Counted from the stretch's first letter, positions 25,707-38,432 are shown. The stretch: 64,000 bases of DNA from Methylobacterium cerastii (GCF_022179125.1 NZ_BPQG01000004.1:124001-188000); one strand, 5' to 3'. Made by a program: numbers and translations. Notes: generated from the sequence alone by a model not told the origin.

Positions 25707-27395
25707 GTGATCCAGGAAAGCCGGGCACCGCGCCCGTGGCTCGCCGCCTACCCGCCGGGCATGCCGGCGGAGATCGACGCCGACAGCCTCGGCACCCTCG
25801 TCGACCTGTTCGAGACCAGCACCGCGCGCTTCGCCAAAAGGCCGGCGGTGACGTGCTTCGGCTCTTCGATGACCTACGCCGCGATGGGCGCCGCCGCCCG
25901 CGCGCTGGCCGCTTGGCTCGCCGCGCAAGGACTCGCCAAGGGCGACCGCGTCGCGATCATGATGCCGAACGTGCCGGCCTACGCGGTCGCGATCTTCGGG
26001 GTGCTGGTCGCCGGCGGCACGGTGGTCAACATCAACCCGCTCTACACGCCACGCGAGCTGTCGGCGCAGCTCAACGATTCCGGCGCGCGCATCCTCGTCG
26101 TGCTGGAGAACTTCGCCCACACCGTCGCCGAGGCGATGCCCGGCGTCGCCCTCGACCGCGTGGTGCTCGCCGGCCCCGGCGACGGCCTCGGGCTCAAGGG
26201 CAAGGTCGTGGATCTCGCCTCGCGCCACCTGAAGAAGGCGGTGAAGCCCTTCGCCCTGCCTGCGGACAAGACGGTGCGGTTGGACGCGGCCCTGCGGCAG
26301 GGCAGGGGGCTGAAGGCGCCTGCAATCCAGGTGACGCAGGGCGACATCGCCTTCCTGCAATACACCGGCGGCACCACCGGCATCGCCAAGGCGGCGATGC
26401 TAACCCACCGCAACATCATGGTGAACGTCGTCCAGAGCGAAGTCTGGCTCGAGGGGATCGAAGCGCCCGGCCGGGTGATGGTCACCGCGCTGCCGCTGTA
26501 TCACATCTTCGCGCTGACCTGCTGCTTCTTCTTCTTCATGCGCACCGGCGGCAGCTGCCTGCTGATTCCCAACCCGCGCGACGGCGACGGCTTCGTGAAG
26601 ACGCTGGCGAAGACGCGCTTCACGCACTTCTCTGGGGTCAACACCTTGTTCAACTTGTTGAACAACCATCCGAAGATCGACACGGTGGACTTCTCGCAGC
26701 TCGACTACGTGGTCGCCGGCGGCATGGCGGTGCAGAGCGCGGTCGCCGCGCGCTGGAAGGCGGTCACCGGCAAGACCATCATCGAGGGCTACGGCCTGTC
26801 GGAGACTTCGCCGGTGGTCTGCGTGAACCCGTATCGGCTGGGGACGTGGTCCGGCACGATCGGCTACCCGCTGCCCTCCACCGAGGTGTCGATCCGCGGC
26901 CCTGACGGGATGCCGGTGCCGGCCGGCACCCCCGGCGAGATCTGCGTGCGCGGGCCGCAGGTGATGAAGGGCTACTGGAAGCGCCCCGACGAGACCGCCG
27001 CCGCCACCACCGCCGACGGGTTCTTCCGCACCGGCGACGTCGCCGTGATGGAGGCGGACGGAGAGGTGCGGATCGTCGACCGGATGAAGGACATGATCCT
27101 CGTCTCCGGCTTCAACGTCTACCCGAACGAGGTCGAGGACGTGCTCGCCGCCCATCCCGGCGTGCTCGAATGCGCCGTGGTCGGCGCGCCCAGCGCCGAG
27201 ACCGGCGAGATGGTGGTGGCCCACGTCGTCGTGCGCGACCCCGACCTGACGCCTGAGGCGATCCGCGCCCACGCGCGAACCCAGCTCACCGGCTACAAGG
27301 TGCCGCGCAAGGTCGTGCTGCAGGCGAGCCTGCCGAAGACCAACGTCGGCAAGGTGCTGCGCCGGGCGCTCCGCGACGAAGCGCCACCCGCGTGA
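25707..27395 (+). CDS. long-chain fatty-acid--CoA ligase (FadD-like)
   Basis: AMP-forming acyl-CoA synthetase that activates fatty acids for degradation or lipid synthesis. It has 562 residues. Adenylation motifs are LQYTGGTTGIAKAAMLTHRN (A3), ALPLYHIFALT, GYGLSETSP (A5), TGDVAVMEADG (A7), and DRMKDMILVSGFNVYPNEVED (A8). The C-terminal catalytic lysine is in PKTNVGKVLRR. The start at GTG 25707 is supported by GGAG at 25696-25699 with 7-nt spacing. It is close in pattern to FadD of proteobacteria and of typical length. It is single and followed by msrP after 115 bp. Confidence 0.92.
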   Translation: MIQESRAPRPWLAAYPPGMPAEIDADSLGTLVDLFETSTARFAKRPAVTCFGSSMTYAAMGAAARALAAWLAAQGLAKGDRVAIMMPNVPAYAVAIFGVLVAGGTVVNINPLYTPRELSAQLNDSGARILVVLENFAHTVAEAMPGVALDRVVLAGPGDGLGLKGKVVDLASRHLKKAVKPFALPADKTVRLDAALRQGRGLKAPAIQVTQGDIAFLQYTGGTTGIAKAAMLTHRNIMVNVVQSEVWLEGIEAPGRVMVTALPLYHIFALTCCFFFFMRTGGSCLLIPNPRDGDGFVKTLAKTRFTHFSGVNTLFNLLNNHPKIDTVDFSQLDYVVAGGMAVQSAVAARWKAVTGKTIIEGYGLSETSPVVCVNPYRLGTWSGTIGYPLPSTEVSIRGPDGMPVPAGTPGEICVRGPQVMKGYWKRPDETAAATTADGFFRTGDVAVMEADGEVRIVDRMKDMILVSGFNVYPNEVEDVLAAHPGVLECAVVGAPSAETGEMVVAHVVVRDPDLTPEAIRAHARTQLTGYKVPRKVVLQASLPKTNVGKVLRRALRDEAPPA

Positions 27396-27510
27396 CGCGA
27401 AACGCAGGTAACCCCTGCGCCGTAGACGGCGAACATTCAGTTCGCGGCAGGCGCCCGGCACCCGCGAGGGGCGGCGCGGCTGCGGCGGCGGACACGATTC
27501 GGAGACGACG

Positions 27511-28449
27511 ATGCTGATCAAGCGGTTGCGCGGCTGGGAGATTCCCGAACACCTCGTCACGCCGGAATCGGTGTTCCTCGACCGGCGGGCGCTGCTCGGC
27601 GGCTCCGCCGGCCTCGCGGCGGCGGCGATGCTGGGCGGGCGGGCGCTGGCCGAGACCGGCCCCTATCCGGCCCCGCGCAACGACGCCTACGCCCTCGACC
27701 GTCCGCTGACTCCTGAAAAGTTCAGCGGCGACTACAACAACTTCTACGAGTTCGGCACATCGAAGACCGTGCTGCCGGCGGCCGACGCCCTCAAGACTAG
27801 CCCGTGGACGATCAAGGTCGACGGCCTGGTGGAGAAGCCGTTCGACATCGGGGTCGAGGACCTGGTCCGCAAGGTCGGCCTGGAGGAGCGGCTCTACCGC
27901 CACCGCTGCGTCGAGGCGTGGTCGATGTCGGTGCCGTGGACCGGATTCCCGCTGGCGAAGCTCGTGGCGCTGGCCAAGCCCGCCTCGGGGGCGAAGTACG
28001 TCCAGCTGACGACCTTCCTCGACCGCAAGATGGCGCCGGGCCAGCGCACCTTCTACCCGTGGCCCTATGTCGAGGGCCTGACGATGGAGGAGGCGGGCAA
28101 TGACCTCGCCTTCATCGCCACCGGCATCTACGGCAAGCCGCTGCCGAACCAGTTCGGCGCGCCGATCCGCCTCGCGCTGCCGTGGAAGTACGGGTTCAAG
28201 TCGATCAAGTCGATCGTGAAGGTTTCGTTCGTGGCCGAGCGGCCCAAGACCTTCTGGGAGGCGCTCGGCCCGTCCGAGTACGGCTTCTGGGCCAACGTCA
28301 ACCCGGCCGTGCCGCACCCGCGCTGGAGCCAGGCGAGCGAACGCGTGCTCGGCACCGACACCCGCGTCCCGACGCTGATCTACAACGGCTACGGCGAGCA
28401 GGTGGCGGGCTTATACAAGGACCTCCAGGGCGAGCGCCTGTTCGCCTGA
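27511..28449 (+). CDS. msrP: protein-methionine-sulfoxide reductase catalytic subunit MsrP
   Basis: Periplasmic molybdopterin enzyme (YedY family) that repairs oxidised methionines in envelope proteins. It has 312 residues. A Tat signal (FLDRRALLGGSAG, Arg25-Arg26, then a hydrophobic stretch) directs the folded protein across the membrane. The Mo-ligand cysteine is Cys133 in YRHRCVEAWSMSVPW. Other typical blocks are YNNFYEFGTSK near residue 70, GIYGKPLPNQFGAPIRL and WKYGFKSIKSIV. The heme membrane partner MsrQ is not next to it. Repeat family 1 begins 14 bp after the stop. Confidence 0.94.
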   Translation: MLIKRLRGWEIPEHLVTPESVFLDRRALLGGSAGLAAAAMLGGRALAETGPYPAPRNDAYALDRPLTPEKFSGDYNNFYEFGTSKTVLPAADALKTSPWTIKVDGLVEKPFDIGVEDLVRKVGLEERLYRHRCVEAWSMSVPWTGFPLAKLVALAKPASGAKYVQLTTFLDRKMAPGQRTFYPWPYVEGLTMEEAGNDLAFIATGIYGKPLPNQFGAPIRLALPWKYGFKSIKSIVKVSFVAERPKTFWEALGPSEYGFWANVNPAVPHPRWSQASERVLGTDTRVPTLIYNGYGEQVAGLYKDLQGERLFA

Positions 28450-28462
28450 GGCAGTCGGTCGC

Positions 28463-28727
28463 TGCGCATCCCCTCTCGCCGCACGGATCTCGGGCCTGCC
28501 CGAGATCCGATCTTGCCTGCCGAAGTCGGGCAGGCCCGACTTCGGTGGGGGAGAGGACTTCGCCGACCTCGTCGTCGGCGAAGCGAGGCGGCAGCCGCCG
28601 GTGAGGGGGGCGACGGAAGAGCCTCGTCCGGCACCTCCCCCTCACCGCCGCTGCGGCTCCGCCTCCGCTTCCCGCAGGCACGGCGAGGTGCCTGCGGGCC
28701 TCTCCCCGCCCGCGGGGAGAGGGGGCT
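28463..28727 (+). repeat. dispersed palindromic repeat, family 1, copy 2
   Basis: About 265 bp between msrP and the convergent acyl-CoA ligase. It is the same element as 16713-16924 in the opposite orientation, with an extra internal hairpin (GATCTCGGGCCTGCCCGAGATC) and CGAAGTCGGGCAGGCCCGACTTCG near its left end. Ends are CCCCTCT and CGGGGAGAGGGG. In RNA it would fold into several strong stems and could stop transcription from both sides. Confidence 0.8.
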
Positions 28728-28767
28728 CCCCGGAAGGCGGACCGACCGAGCCTGGCGAGCCGACGAC

Positions 28768-30363
28768 TCACCCCGCGTCGCGCAGCGCCCGGCGGATGAT
28801 CTTGCCGGTTGTCGTCATCGGCAGGTGATCGCGGAATTCGATCTCGCGCGGGTATTCGTGGGCCGAGAGCCGGGTGCGGACGAAGGCCTGGATCGCGTCG
28901 GCGAGCTCCGGCGAGGGGGCATGGCCCGGGCGCAGGACGACGAAGGCCTTCACGATCTCGGTGCGCAGCGGGTCGGGCTTGCCGATCGCGGCGGCGAGCG
29001 CCACCGCCGGGTGGGTGCAGAGGCAATCCTCGATCTCGGCCGGGCCGATCCGGTAGGCGGCCGAGGTGATGAGGTCGTCGTCGCGGCCGACGAAGTGGAC
29101 GTAGCCGTCGGCGTCGCGTCGTGCCTGGTCGCCGGTGAGCATCCAGTCGCCGGAGAACTTGCGCGCGGTCGCCTCCGGCTGGTTCCAGTAGCGCAGGAAC
29201 ATCACCGGGTCGGGGCGGGCGACGGCGATCTCGCCCGGCTCGTCCACGCCGGCCTCGCTGCCGTCGGGCCGAAGGATCGCCACGCGATGGCCGGGCACCG
29301 GCACGCCGGCCGAGCCCGCCCGCCCGACCCCTTCCGCGGGCGCGGCCGAGAGCACGAGGTTGCACTCGGTCTGCCCGTAGGCCTCGCCGACGGAAAGCCC
29401 GAGGGCGTCCTTCACCCAGCGATAGGTGTCGGCGCCGAGCGCCTCGCCCGCCGAGGCGACGTTGCGCAGGGACGAGAGGTCGTAGCGCTCCCGCGGCGTC
29501 GCGATCGTCCGCAGCATCCGCAGCGCGGTCGGCGCCAGGAAGGCGTTGGTGATCCGCAGGCGTTCGATCAGCCGGAAGGCGGCGTCGGCCTCGAAGCGGG
29601 CGGCCCGCGCCACCACCGGCACGCCGTGGCGGAGCGAGGGCATCAGCACGTTGAGCAGGCCGCCGGCCCAGGCCCAGTCCGAGGGCGTCCACATCAGGTC
29701 GCCGGAGCGGGGCGGGAAGGCGTGCATCCGGTCGAAGCCGGGCATGTGGCCGAGCAGCACCCGGTGCCCGTGCAGGGCGCCCTTCGCCTGGCCGGTGGTG
29801 CCGGAGGTGTAGATCATCAGCGCGGGGTCGTCCGGGCCGGTGTCCCGGGCCGCGAAGTCGGGCGCGGCGCCGGCGAGCAGGTCGGCGAGACTGAGCGCGT
29901 CGCCCGCGGCGCCGTCCACCGAGACCAGCAGCGCGAGGTCGGGCAGCCGCCCGCGGATCGGGTCGAGCTTGGCCAGTCCCGCTGCGTCGGTGATGCAGGC
30001 GCGCGCGCCCGAATCGGCCAGCCGGTAGGCCAGGGCCTCGGGGCCGAACAGGCCGGCCAGCGGCAGGGCGACGGCGCCGAGCTTGTAGGCGGCGGCGTGC
30101 GCCACCATCACGGCGGCCGATTGCGGCAGCAGCACCGCGACGCGGTCGCCGGGCGCGACGCCGTGGGCGGCGAGCGCCCCGGCGAGGCGGTTCGAATCCG
30201 TGCGCAGCCGCCCGAAGGTCGTGGTCGCGACCGCGCCGTCGGCGGCGACCTCGAGGATCGCCGGGCGCTCCGGCTCGGCCGCGCCCCAGCGGTCGCAGAC
30301 GTCGACGCCGACGTTGTACCGGGCCGGGATGTCCCAGCGGAAGCCCGGCCCGGACGCGTCCAC
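28768..30363 (-). CDS. acyl-CoA synthetase, AMP-binding (medium-chain/benzoate ligase-like)
   Basis: A 531-residue acid-CoA ligase. Motifs are LMIYTSGTTGQAKGALHGHR, the WTPSDWAWAGGLLNVLMPSL block typical of acetyl/medium-chain-type ligases, EAYGQTECNLV, MLTGDQARRDADGYVHFVGRDDD, YRIGPAEIED, and the C-terminal catalytic lysine in TTTGKIIRRALR. It converts a carboxylic acid to its CoA thioester; chain length and substrate cannot be read from sequence. The start is GTG 30363, preceded by an AGGGG-rich stretch. It follows the nitroreductase gene by only 6 bp on the same strand, so the two form an operon. Confidence 0.9.
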   Translation of the reverse strand: MDASGPGFRWDIPARYNVGVDVCDRWGAAEPERPAILEVAADGAVATTTFGRLRTDSNRLAGALAAHGVAPGDRVAVLLPQSAAVMVAHAAAYKLGAVALPLAGLFGPEALAYRLADSGARACITDAAGLAKLDPIRGRLPDLALLVSVDGAAGDALSLADLLAGAAPDFAARDTGPDDPALMIYTSGTTGQAKGALHGHRVLLGHMPGFDRMHAFPPRSGDLMWTPSDWAWAGGLLNVLMPSLRHGVPVVARAARFEADAAFRLIERLRITNAFLAPTALRMLRTIATPRERYDLSSLRNVASAGEALGADTYRWVKDALGLSVGEAYGQTECNLVLSAAPAEGVGRAGSAGVPVPGHRVAILRPDGSEAGVDEPGEIAVARPDPVMFLRYWNQPEATARKFSGDWMLTGDQARRDADGYVHFVGRDDDLITSAAYRIGPAEIEDCLCTHPAVALAAAIGKPDPLRTEIVKAFVVLRPGHAPSPELADAIQAFVRTRLSAHEYPREIEFRDHLPMTTTGKIIRRALRDAG

Positions 30364-30369
30364 CCGCCC

Positions 30370-30969
30370 CTAGCCGCGGTCGGCGGGGAAGCCGCCGGCG
30401 AAGACGAAGTCGGTGATCGGCCGGCGGCCGTTATGGGCCTCCTTGGCGCGCTGGTCCGCGTCGAGCTCGGCCGGCGCCACCGCGCGGCCGACGCCGTAGG
30501 CGGCCTCGATGGTGTGGTGCTCGGGTACGTTGAGCACGCCCGGCGCGCGCTCCCGGTCGAACCCGCCCATGCCGTGGACATGCCAGCCCTGGCGGTTGGC
30601 CTGGAGCTGGAAGGCCAGCGAAGCCGCGCCCGCATCGAGGGAATGGCTCGCCGACGGCTTGAGCTCGTCGCCGACCTTCATGCGCTCGTTCGAGACCAGG
30701 AACACCAGGGCGCCGGTGCCGGCGACCCATTTCTGGTTGCCCGGCAGGATCAGGCCGAAGAACGTCTCCCAGTGCGCGTCGTCGCGCAGGGCGTAGAGGA
30801 AGCGCCAGGGCTGGGAATTGTAGGAGGAGGGCGACCAGCGCGCCGCCTCGAACATCCGCATCAGCTCCGCCTCGGGCACCGCCTCGCCGGTGAACAGGCG
30901 GGGCGAGCGGCGATCGACGAAGAGCGGGTCGACCGCGTGGTCGGGCCGGCGCGGGTTGTCATCGGTCAC
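30370..30969 (-). CDS. nitroreductase family protein
   Basis: A 199-residue FMN-dependent oxidoreductase. Typical features are the N-terminal RRSPRLFTGEAVPEAEL, then MFEAARWSPSSYNSQPWRFLYA (FMN contact). LDAGAASLAFQLQANRQGWHVHGMGGFD is the core helix, and GRAVAPAELDADQRAKE is near the end. Such proteins reduce nitroaromatics, quinones or flavins with NAD(P)H; the physiological substrate is unknown. GTG 30969 is chosen for the GGAG about 9 nt upstream, and homology begins shortly after it. It is the first gene of a pair with the acyl-CoA synthetase. Confidence 0.87.
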   Translation of the reverse strand: MTDDNPRRPDHAVDPLFVDRRSPRLFTGEAVPEAELMRMFEAARWSPSSYNSQPWRFLYALRDDAHWETFFGLILPGNQKWVAGTGALVFLVSNERMKVGDELKPSASHSLDAGAASLAFQLQANRQGWHVHGMGGFDRERAPGVLNVPEHHTIEAAYGVGRAVAPAELDADQRAKEAHNGRRPITDFVFAGGFPADRG

Positions 30970-31042
30970 GGGCGTGGTCTCCGGATGGTGCGGCGCGTTG
31001 GCAACGCTTTGCACGAGCGGCGGCCCTGTCGGCAAGGCCGGC

Positions 31043-31297
31043 TCAGCCGCGGCCGGACAGCCCGCCCATGCGCGCGCGCCGCCCCTGCTCGACGTGCCAG
31101 CGCGCCTCCGCCACGGCGCCGGCGAGGCGGCGGATGCGCCAGCGCCGCCACGGGCGGATCAGCGGATGGCCCGGAAGCCCCGCCTCGTGCCGGCGCAGGC
31201 GCGCGAGCAGCCCGGGTATGCAGGAGGCCGCCGCCTCGCTGGTGGCGATCTCCATCTGGCGCAGGGTCTCGCGGAGTTCGGCCTTGTGGTCCGCCAT
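31043..31297 (-). CDS. hypothetical small basic protein
   Basis: An 84-residue protein, helical and rich in Arg and Ala (HPLIRPWRRWRIRRLAGAVAEARWHVEQGRRAR), with one Cys (SCIPGLLARL). There is no signal peptide or membrane helix. The start is ATG 31297. No family is recognised. An overlapping reading frame exists in the same region, so the call is moderate. Confidence 0.45.
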   Translation of the reverse strand: MADHKAELRETLRQMEIATSEAAASCIPGLLARLRRHEAGLPGHPLIRPWRRWRIRRLAGAVAEARWHVEQGRRARMGGLSGRG

Positions 31298-31416
31298 CGT
31301 CCCGGCTCGCGCATTCGAAGGCCACGATCCTGAACCGACGCCGGGGCGCGGGCGAGGTGGCACGGGCGCGCGGGTCCCCGAGGCGGGGCCCGGTGCCCAT
31401 TCAGCGATCGTTTTCG

Positions 31417-31734
31417 TCAGCGATCGTTCTCGGTGGTCAGGGCGTCGGCGCGGATGCCTTCGCCGCCAGCCGGTCCGAGCCGCACGCCGGAGCTGCCGTC
31501 CTCGGTGAAGGCGACGCCGGCCGCCATCAGCGCGCTGCGCAGCACCTCCAGCTGGCCCGAGGGCGGATCGCCGTGGCCCGCCTCGAAGTCGCGCACGAAG
31601 CCGGCGTCCAGCCCGGCCTTGCCGGCCAGCTCGGCTTCCGACCATCCGAGCAACCCGCGCGCCGCCCGCGACTGGACCGGGCTCATCGGCCTCGGGGCCG
31701 CGCCGCTCTGGCCACCTTCGTCAGATCCCGCCAC
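31417..31734 (-). CDS. XRE-type helix-turn-helix protein
   Basis: A 105-residue DNA-binding protein. The helix-turn-helix is SRAARGLLGWSEAELAGKAGLDAGFVRDFEAG, followed by LEVLRSALMAAGVAFTEDGSSGVRLG, a pattern seen in many short alphaproteobacterial XRE regulators. GTG 31734 is preferred over ATG 31686 because a GAGGAG stands just upstream (about 31742-31748). No toxin or partner gene is adjacent. It is divergent from the META-domain gene and may control it; there is no direct evidence. Confidence 0.8.
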   Translation of the reverse strand: MAGSDEGGQSGAAPRPMSPVQSRAARGLLGWSEAELAGKAGLDAGFVRDFEAGHGDPPSGQLEVLRSALMAAGVAFTEDGSSGVRLGPAGGEGIRADALTTENDR

Positions 31735-31863
31735 GCCGAACTCTCCTCACATCCATCGATCCGGTGCGTGACAACGGAGCGGAACCCGGATCGTTTCAGA
31801 AATCCCGCGGCGCGTCCGCCGAACTTCGCGTGGGATGCCGGCAAAAGCCCGCCCGCGGTCGCC

Positions 31864-31893
31864 TTGACCACAATTGCGCTGAAATCCTATCGC
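31864..31893 (+). promoter_or_regulatory. candidate sigma-70-type promoter for the META-domain gene
   Basis: TTGACC at 31864-31869 and TATCGC at 31888-31893 are separated by 18 bp and lie about 95 bp before the gene start. They sit in a locally A+T-richer stretch. The -35 box is good and the -10 box is weak. Confidence 0.35.
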
Positions 31894-31988
31894 ATTGGCG
31901 CTTCCGCGCGCCGCCACGAGCTTCGGGATGCACAAGCTTCAGGATGCTTGAGGGTGGCGCACCGGGACAACGGGACAAGGGGCGTACC

Positions 31989-32501
31989 ATGAAACCGATG
32001 CTGATCGCCGCTCTGGCCTGCGCCGCCGGCGCGCTGGCGCTGACCACGGCCACCGAGACGATGGCGCAGGGCGCGGCCTCGATGAGCGGCTTCGGCAAGG
32101 GCAACCGCCGGCCCGGCGGCGAAGAGAAGAAAGAGCAGTACATCCCCGGCGCGAAGCAGACCGAGAAGGTGTTCCCGCTCGATTCGACCTGGACGGCGGT
32201 GAGCATCAACGGCAAGCCGTTCGGCGGCGCCGACCGGCCGAGCTTCATCATCGACAAGCAGTACCGCGCCCGCGGCTACGGCGGCTGCAACACCTTCGCG
32301 GCGACCGCCTTCCCGCTCAAGGAGCAGCACCTCGCGGTCGGCCCGCTCGCCCTCACCAAGAAGTCCTGCGACAAGAGCCTCCAGGCGGCCGAGCAGGCCT
32401 ACTTCGTGGCGCTCCGTACCACCGCGCAGTGGGACATGGTCGGCTCGCAGCTCGTGCTCAAGAGCCCCAACGGTGAGCTGAAGTTCGACCGCGCGCTCTG
32501 A
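31989..32501 (+). CDS. secreted META domain-containing protein (HslJ-like)
   Basis: A 170-residue protein with a signal peptide (MLIAALACAAGALALTTATETMAQ) and a META domain: LDSTWTAVSINGKPF, then PSFIIDKQYRARGYGGCNTFAATA, LAVGPLALTKKSCDKSLQAAEQ, and a final VGSQLVLKSPNGELKFDR. The two cysteines (GGCN and KKSCD) are the typical pair. META proteins are linked to heat or antibiotic stress and motility in other bacteria, without known biochemistry. The start ATG 31989 has AAGGGG at good distance. Confidence 0.88.
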   Translation: MKPMLIAALACAAGALALTTATETMAQGAASMSGFGKGNRRPGGEEKKEQYIPGAKQTEKVFPLDSTWTAVSINGKPFGGADRPSFIIDKQYRARGYGGCNTFAATAFPLKEQHLAVGPLALTKKSCDKSLQAAEQAYFVALRTTAQWDMVGSQLVLKSPNGELKFDRAL

Positions 32502-32611
32502 GGCCCCGTTTAAGGCCCCGTTGACCACGCCGCGAGACGCCGGAGCCGGATTCACCCGGCCTTGAGACGCCCTCGCGCCTTCTGCCCTCCGGTTCACGAC
32601 GGGGGCGGCGC

Positions 32612-32764
32612 ATGGCGAAGGTCGGTTTCGGGCGGGCGGCGCTCCGCCCCGGCATCCAGGACGTCTCCCGCTACGTCGCGCCGTCGAGCTTCCACCGCGG
32701 TGCGGCCTGGCTCGCGGCCGCCCTGCCGCTGCTCGGCATCCTCCTGGTGATGGGCGCACGCTGA
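32612..32764 (+). CDS. small single-helix membrane protein
   Basis: A 50-residue reading frame, ATG to TGA, with a polar N-terminus (MAKVGFGRAALRPGIQDVSRY) and one C-terminal hydrophobic helix (AAWLAAALPLLGILLVMGAR). GGGGGCGGCG precedes the start as a weak ribosome site. It falls between the META gene and cysK on the same strand. The composition is plausible for a real small membrane protein, but no homology is known to me. Confidence 0.45.
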   Translation: MAKVGFGRAALRPGIQDVSRYVAPSSFHRGAAWLAAALPLLGILLVMGAR

Positions 32765-33010
32765 CGAGGCGCCCCGACCGCCCGGCGCGCGAAGAACGAT
32801 CTTCCCCGCATCGGCGTCTGCGCAGTCGGGATCTTCCACGCCGCCGCGAGGCATGCCGGCGGAGGAGAAAAAGATCGCCCTGCCCGGCACTTGGCCCGAT
32901 TGCCCCCGCCCGCCGCACGCGATATCCCGGCTCCGGAAACGCCCGGCCCCGCCCCGTCAGGGGCGGTCCGGCGCGCCGTCACCTGAGCGTCCCTTCGGAG
33001 ATTCGCGACC

Positions 33011-33985
33011 ATGGCATCCGCCGACACCCAAGACCGCAAGCCCGGCCATGGCCGCGTCTACGGCTCGATCACCGAGACCATCGGCAACACGCCGCTCGTG
33101 CGCCTGAACCGCCTGCCGCAGGCGCGCGGCATCGACGCCGAAATCCTGCTGAAGCTCGAGTTCTTCAACCCGATCGCCAGCGTGAAGGACCGCATCGGCG
33201 TCAACATGATCGACGCGCTGGAGGCCTCGGGCAAGCTGAAGCCGGGCGGCACCCTGGTGGAGCCGACCTCCGGCAACACCGGCATCGCGCTGGCGTTCGT
33301 GGCCGCCGCCCGCGGCTACCGCCTGATCCTGGTGATGCCCGAGACGATGTCGCTGGAGCGCCGCAAGATGCTGGCCTTCCTCGGCGCCGAGCTCGCGCTG
33401 ACGCCGGGGCCGCAGGGCATGAAGGGCGCCATCGCCAAGGCCGAGGAGCTGCTCTCCGAGATCCCCGGCTCGGTGATGCCGCAGCAATTCTCGAACCCGG
33501 CCAACCCCGAGATCCACCGCAAGACCACCGCGGAGGAGATCTGGAACGACACCGACGGCCAGCTCGACGCGTTCGTGGCCGGCGTCGGCACCGGCGGCAC
33601 CATCACCGGCGTCGGCTCGGTGTTGAAGCCGCGCCTGCCGAACCTGAAAGTGTTCGCGGTGGAGCCGACCGATTCGCCGGTCATCTCCGGCGGCCAACCC
33701 GGCCCCCACAAGATCCAGGGCATCGGCGCCGGCTTCATCCCGGACAACCTCGACCGCGCCATCGTCGACGGCGTCATCACCGTCTCGAACCAGCAGGCGT
33801 TCGAGACCGCCCGCGAGCTCGCCCGCCTCGAAGGCATCCCCGGCGGCATCTCCACCGGCGGCAACGTGGCCGCGGCACTGGAGCTGGCGAGCCGGCCGGA
33901 GTTCAAGGGTAAGCGCATCGTCACGATCGCGTGCTCGTTCGCCGAGCGCTACATCTCCTCGGCCTTGTTCGAAGGCATCGGCTGA
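33011..33985 (+). CDS. cysK: cysteine synthase A (O-acetylserine sulfhydrylase)
   Basis: PLP enzyme making cysteine from O-acetylserine and sulfide, 324 residues. The PLP lysine is Lys59 in [11 protein letters not shown]. Other motifs are [17 protein letters not shown] (substrate loop), [23 protein letters not shown] (phosphate cradle) and [11 protein letters not shown]. The N-terminus is slightly extended ([20 protein letters not shown]). Single gene; ATG 33011 follows GGAG. Cystathionine beta-synthase is excluded by length and by [11 protein letters not shown]. Confidence 0.94.
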   Translation: MASADTQDRKPGHGRVYGSITETIGNTPLVRLNRLPQARGIDAEILLKLEFFNPIASVKDRIGVNMIDALEASGKLKPGGTLVEPTSGNTGIALAFVAAARGYRLILVMPETMSLERRKMLAFLGAELALTPGPQGMKGAIAKAEELLSEIPGSVMPQQFSNPANPEIHRKTTAEEIWNDTDGQLDAFVAGVGTGGTITGVGSVLKPRLPNLKVFAVEPTDSPVISGGQPGPHKIQGIGAGFIPDNLDRAIVDGVITVSNQQAFETARELARLEGIPGGISTGGNVAAALELASRPEFKGKRIVTIACSFAERYISSALFEGIG

Positions 33986-34137
33986 GTCTTTAGCCGGGCG
34001 GCCGCAATTGTGGCGCCGAGCGGAAGCCCGGCGTCACAGAAAATACAGGATCGGCCGGCATCCCACGGCAACCGCCTGTTAACGACGATCCGCCAACGGT
34101 CGTCGCCGGGCCGATTGCCGACCAACGGGGCTGACGG

Positions 34138-34515
34138 ATGACTTTCGACGACGCGCGCGACGACTTCTCCCGTCTGCACCGCATCTTCAGCTTCCACCTC
34201 GGGGTCGCCGTCGGCCTTTCGTGGCTGACCACGCTCTACGCCGCCTGCTACGCGCCGTGGGTGCGCAACATCCGCGCGATCCTCGATCCCGCCTCCGGCC
34301 TCGACCACATCGAGAGCACGGTGTCCTACCTCTTCGTGATGCCGGCGCTGCTGACGCTGGCCTGGGTCTCGCTGGTCTTCGGCCGCGAGGTGATCCGCCG
34401 CTCGCAGACCCTGCCGAACGTCGCCTTGGAGTTCGCGGTCGCGGCGCTGGTCGCCTTCGGCGTCTTCTACCTCTCGATCGACCGCGCCGTCGCCGCGCTC
34501 TACGCCGGCCTCTGA
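34138..34515 (+). CDS. hypothetical membrane protein
   Basis: A 125-residue protein with three hydrophobic segments (about 20-38, 61-81 and 96-120) and a charged N-terminus (FDDARDDFSRLHRIF). There are no known motifs. The start ATG 34138 follows CGGGGCTGACGG. It lies between cysK and carB, with its own gaps on both sides. Confidence 0.7.
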   Translation: MTFDDARDDFSRLHRIFSFHLGVAVGLSWLTTLYAACYAPWVRNIRAILDPASGLDHIESTVSYLFVMPALLTLAWVSLVFGREVIRRSQTLPNVALEFAVAALVAFGVFYLSIDRAVAALYAGL

Positions 34516-34958
34516 GCGGGCCGAAGTCGTTTTCGGCCGTCTCGGCCGCCGCACGCGCGCACCTTTCACTTCAGACAACCCCGGACCCGTCGTTCCGGGG
34601 CGCCGTAGGCGAGCCCGGAATCTCCAGAACCGCCGTGGCGCCCGAACCAGTCTCCCTCGGCGGCTCTGGATCCCGGGCTCTGCTGCGCAGCCCCGGGATG
34701 ACGGCGGCGAGGCTGTCCCGTCGATTCGCAGGCCTCGCCCAGCAGGACCGGTCGCCCCGGGGTGGAGGTGGAAAACGCACCCGCCCGAAGCGCTTGTGAA
34801 AGCGGATGGGCCAACCATGCGCGCGCACGCCCTTTCAAACGCCTGCGGCTGCGTGTAGACGCGGGCCTCAACGACAATCCCGCCGCCTGCGCCCATCCGT
34901 GCCGCCCGTAGACCGGGGCTGCGCGGCCGGGCACGCGTGACCGTACCGAAGGCGTCCG
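34516..34958. other. intergenic region before carB with a dispersed repeat
   Basis: A 443-bp gap. The left part (34587-34703) is copy 2 of repeat family 2. The right part should hold the carB leader and promoter. I see no clear upstream reading frame or pyrimidine-linked attenuator, and no good sigma-70 boxes. Confidence 0.55.
34587..34703 (+). repeat. dispersed palindromic repeat, family 2, copy 2
   Basis: About 117 bp, matching the reverse complement of 13254-13368. It carries CGTTCCGGGGCGCCGTAGG at the left end and GCTGCGCAGCCCCGGGATGA at the right end. The middle third diverges between the copies while the ends are kept. Confidence 0.75.
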
Positions 34959-38432
<3,474 letters not shown>

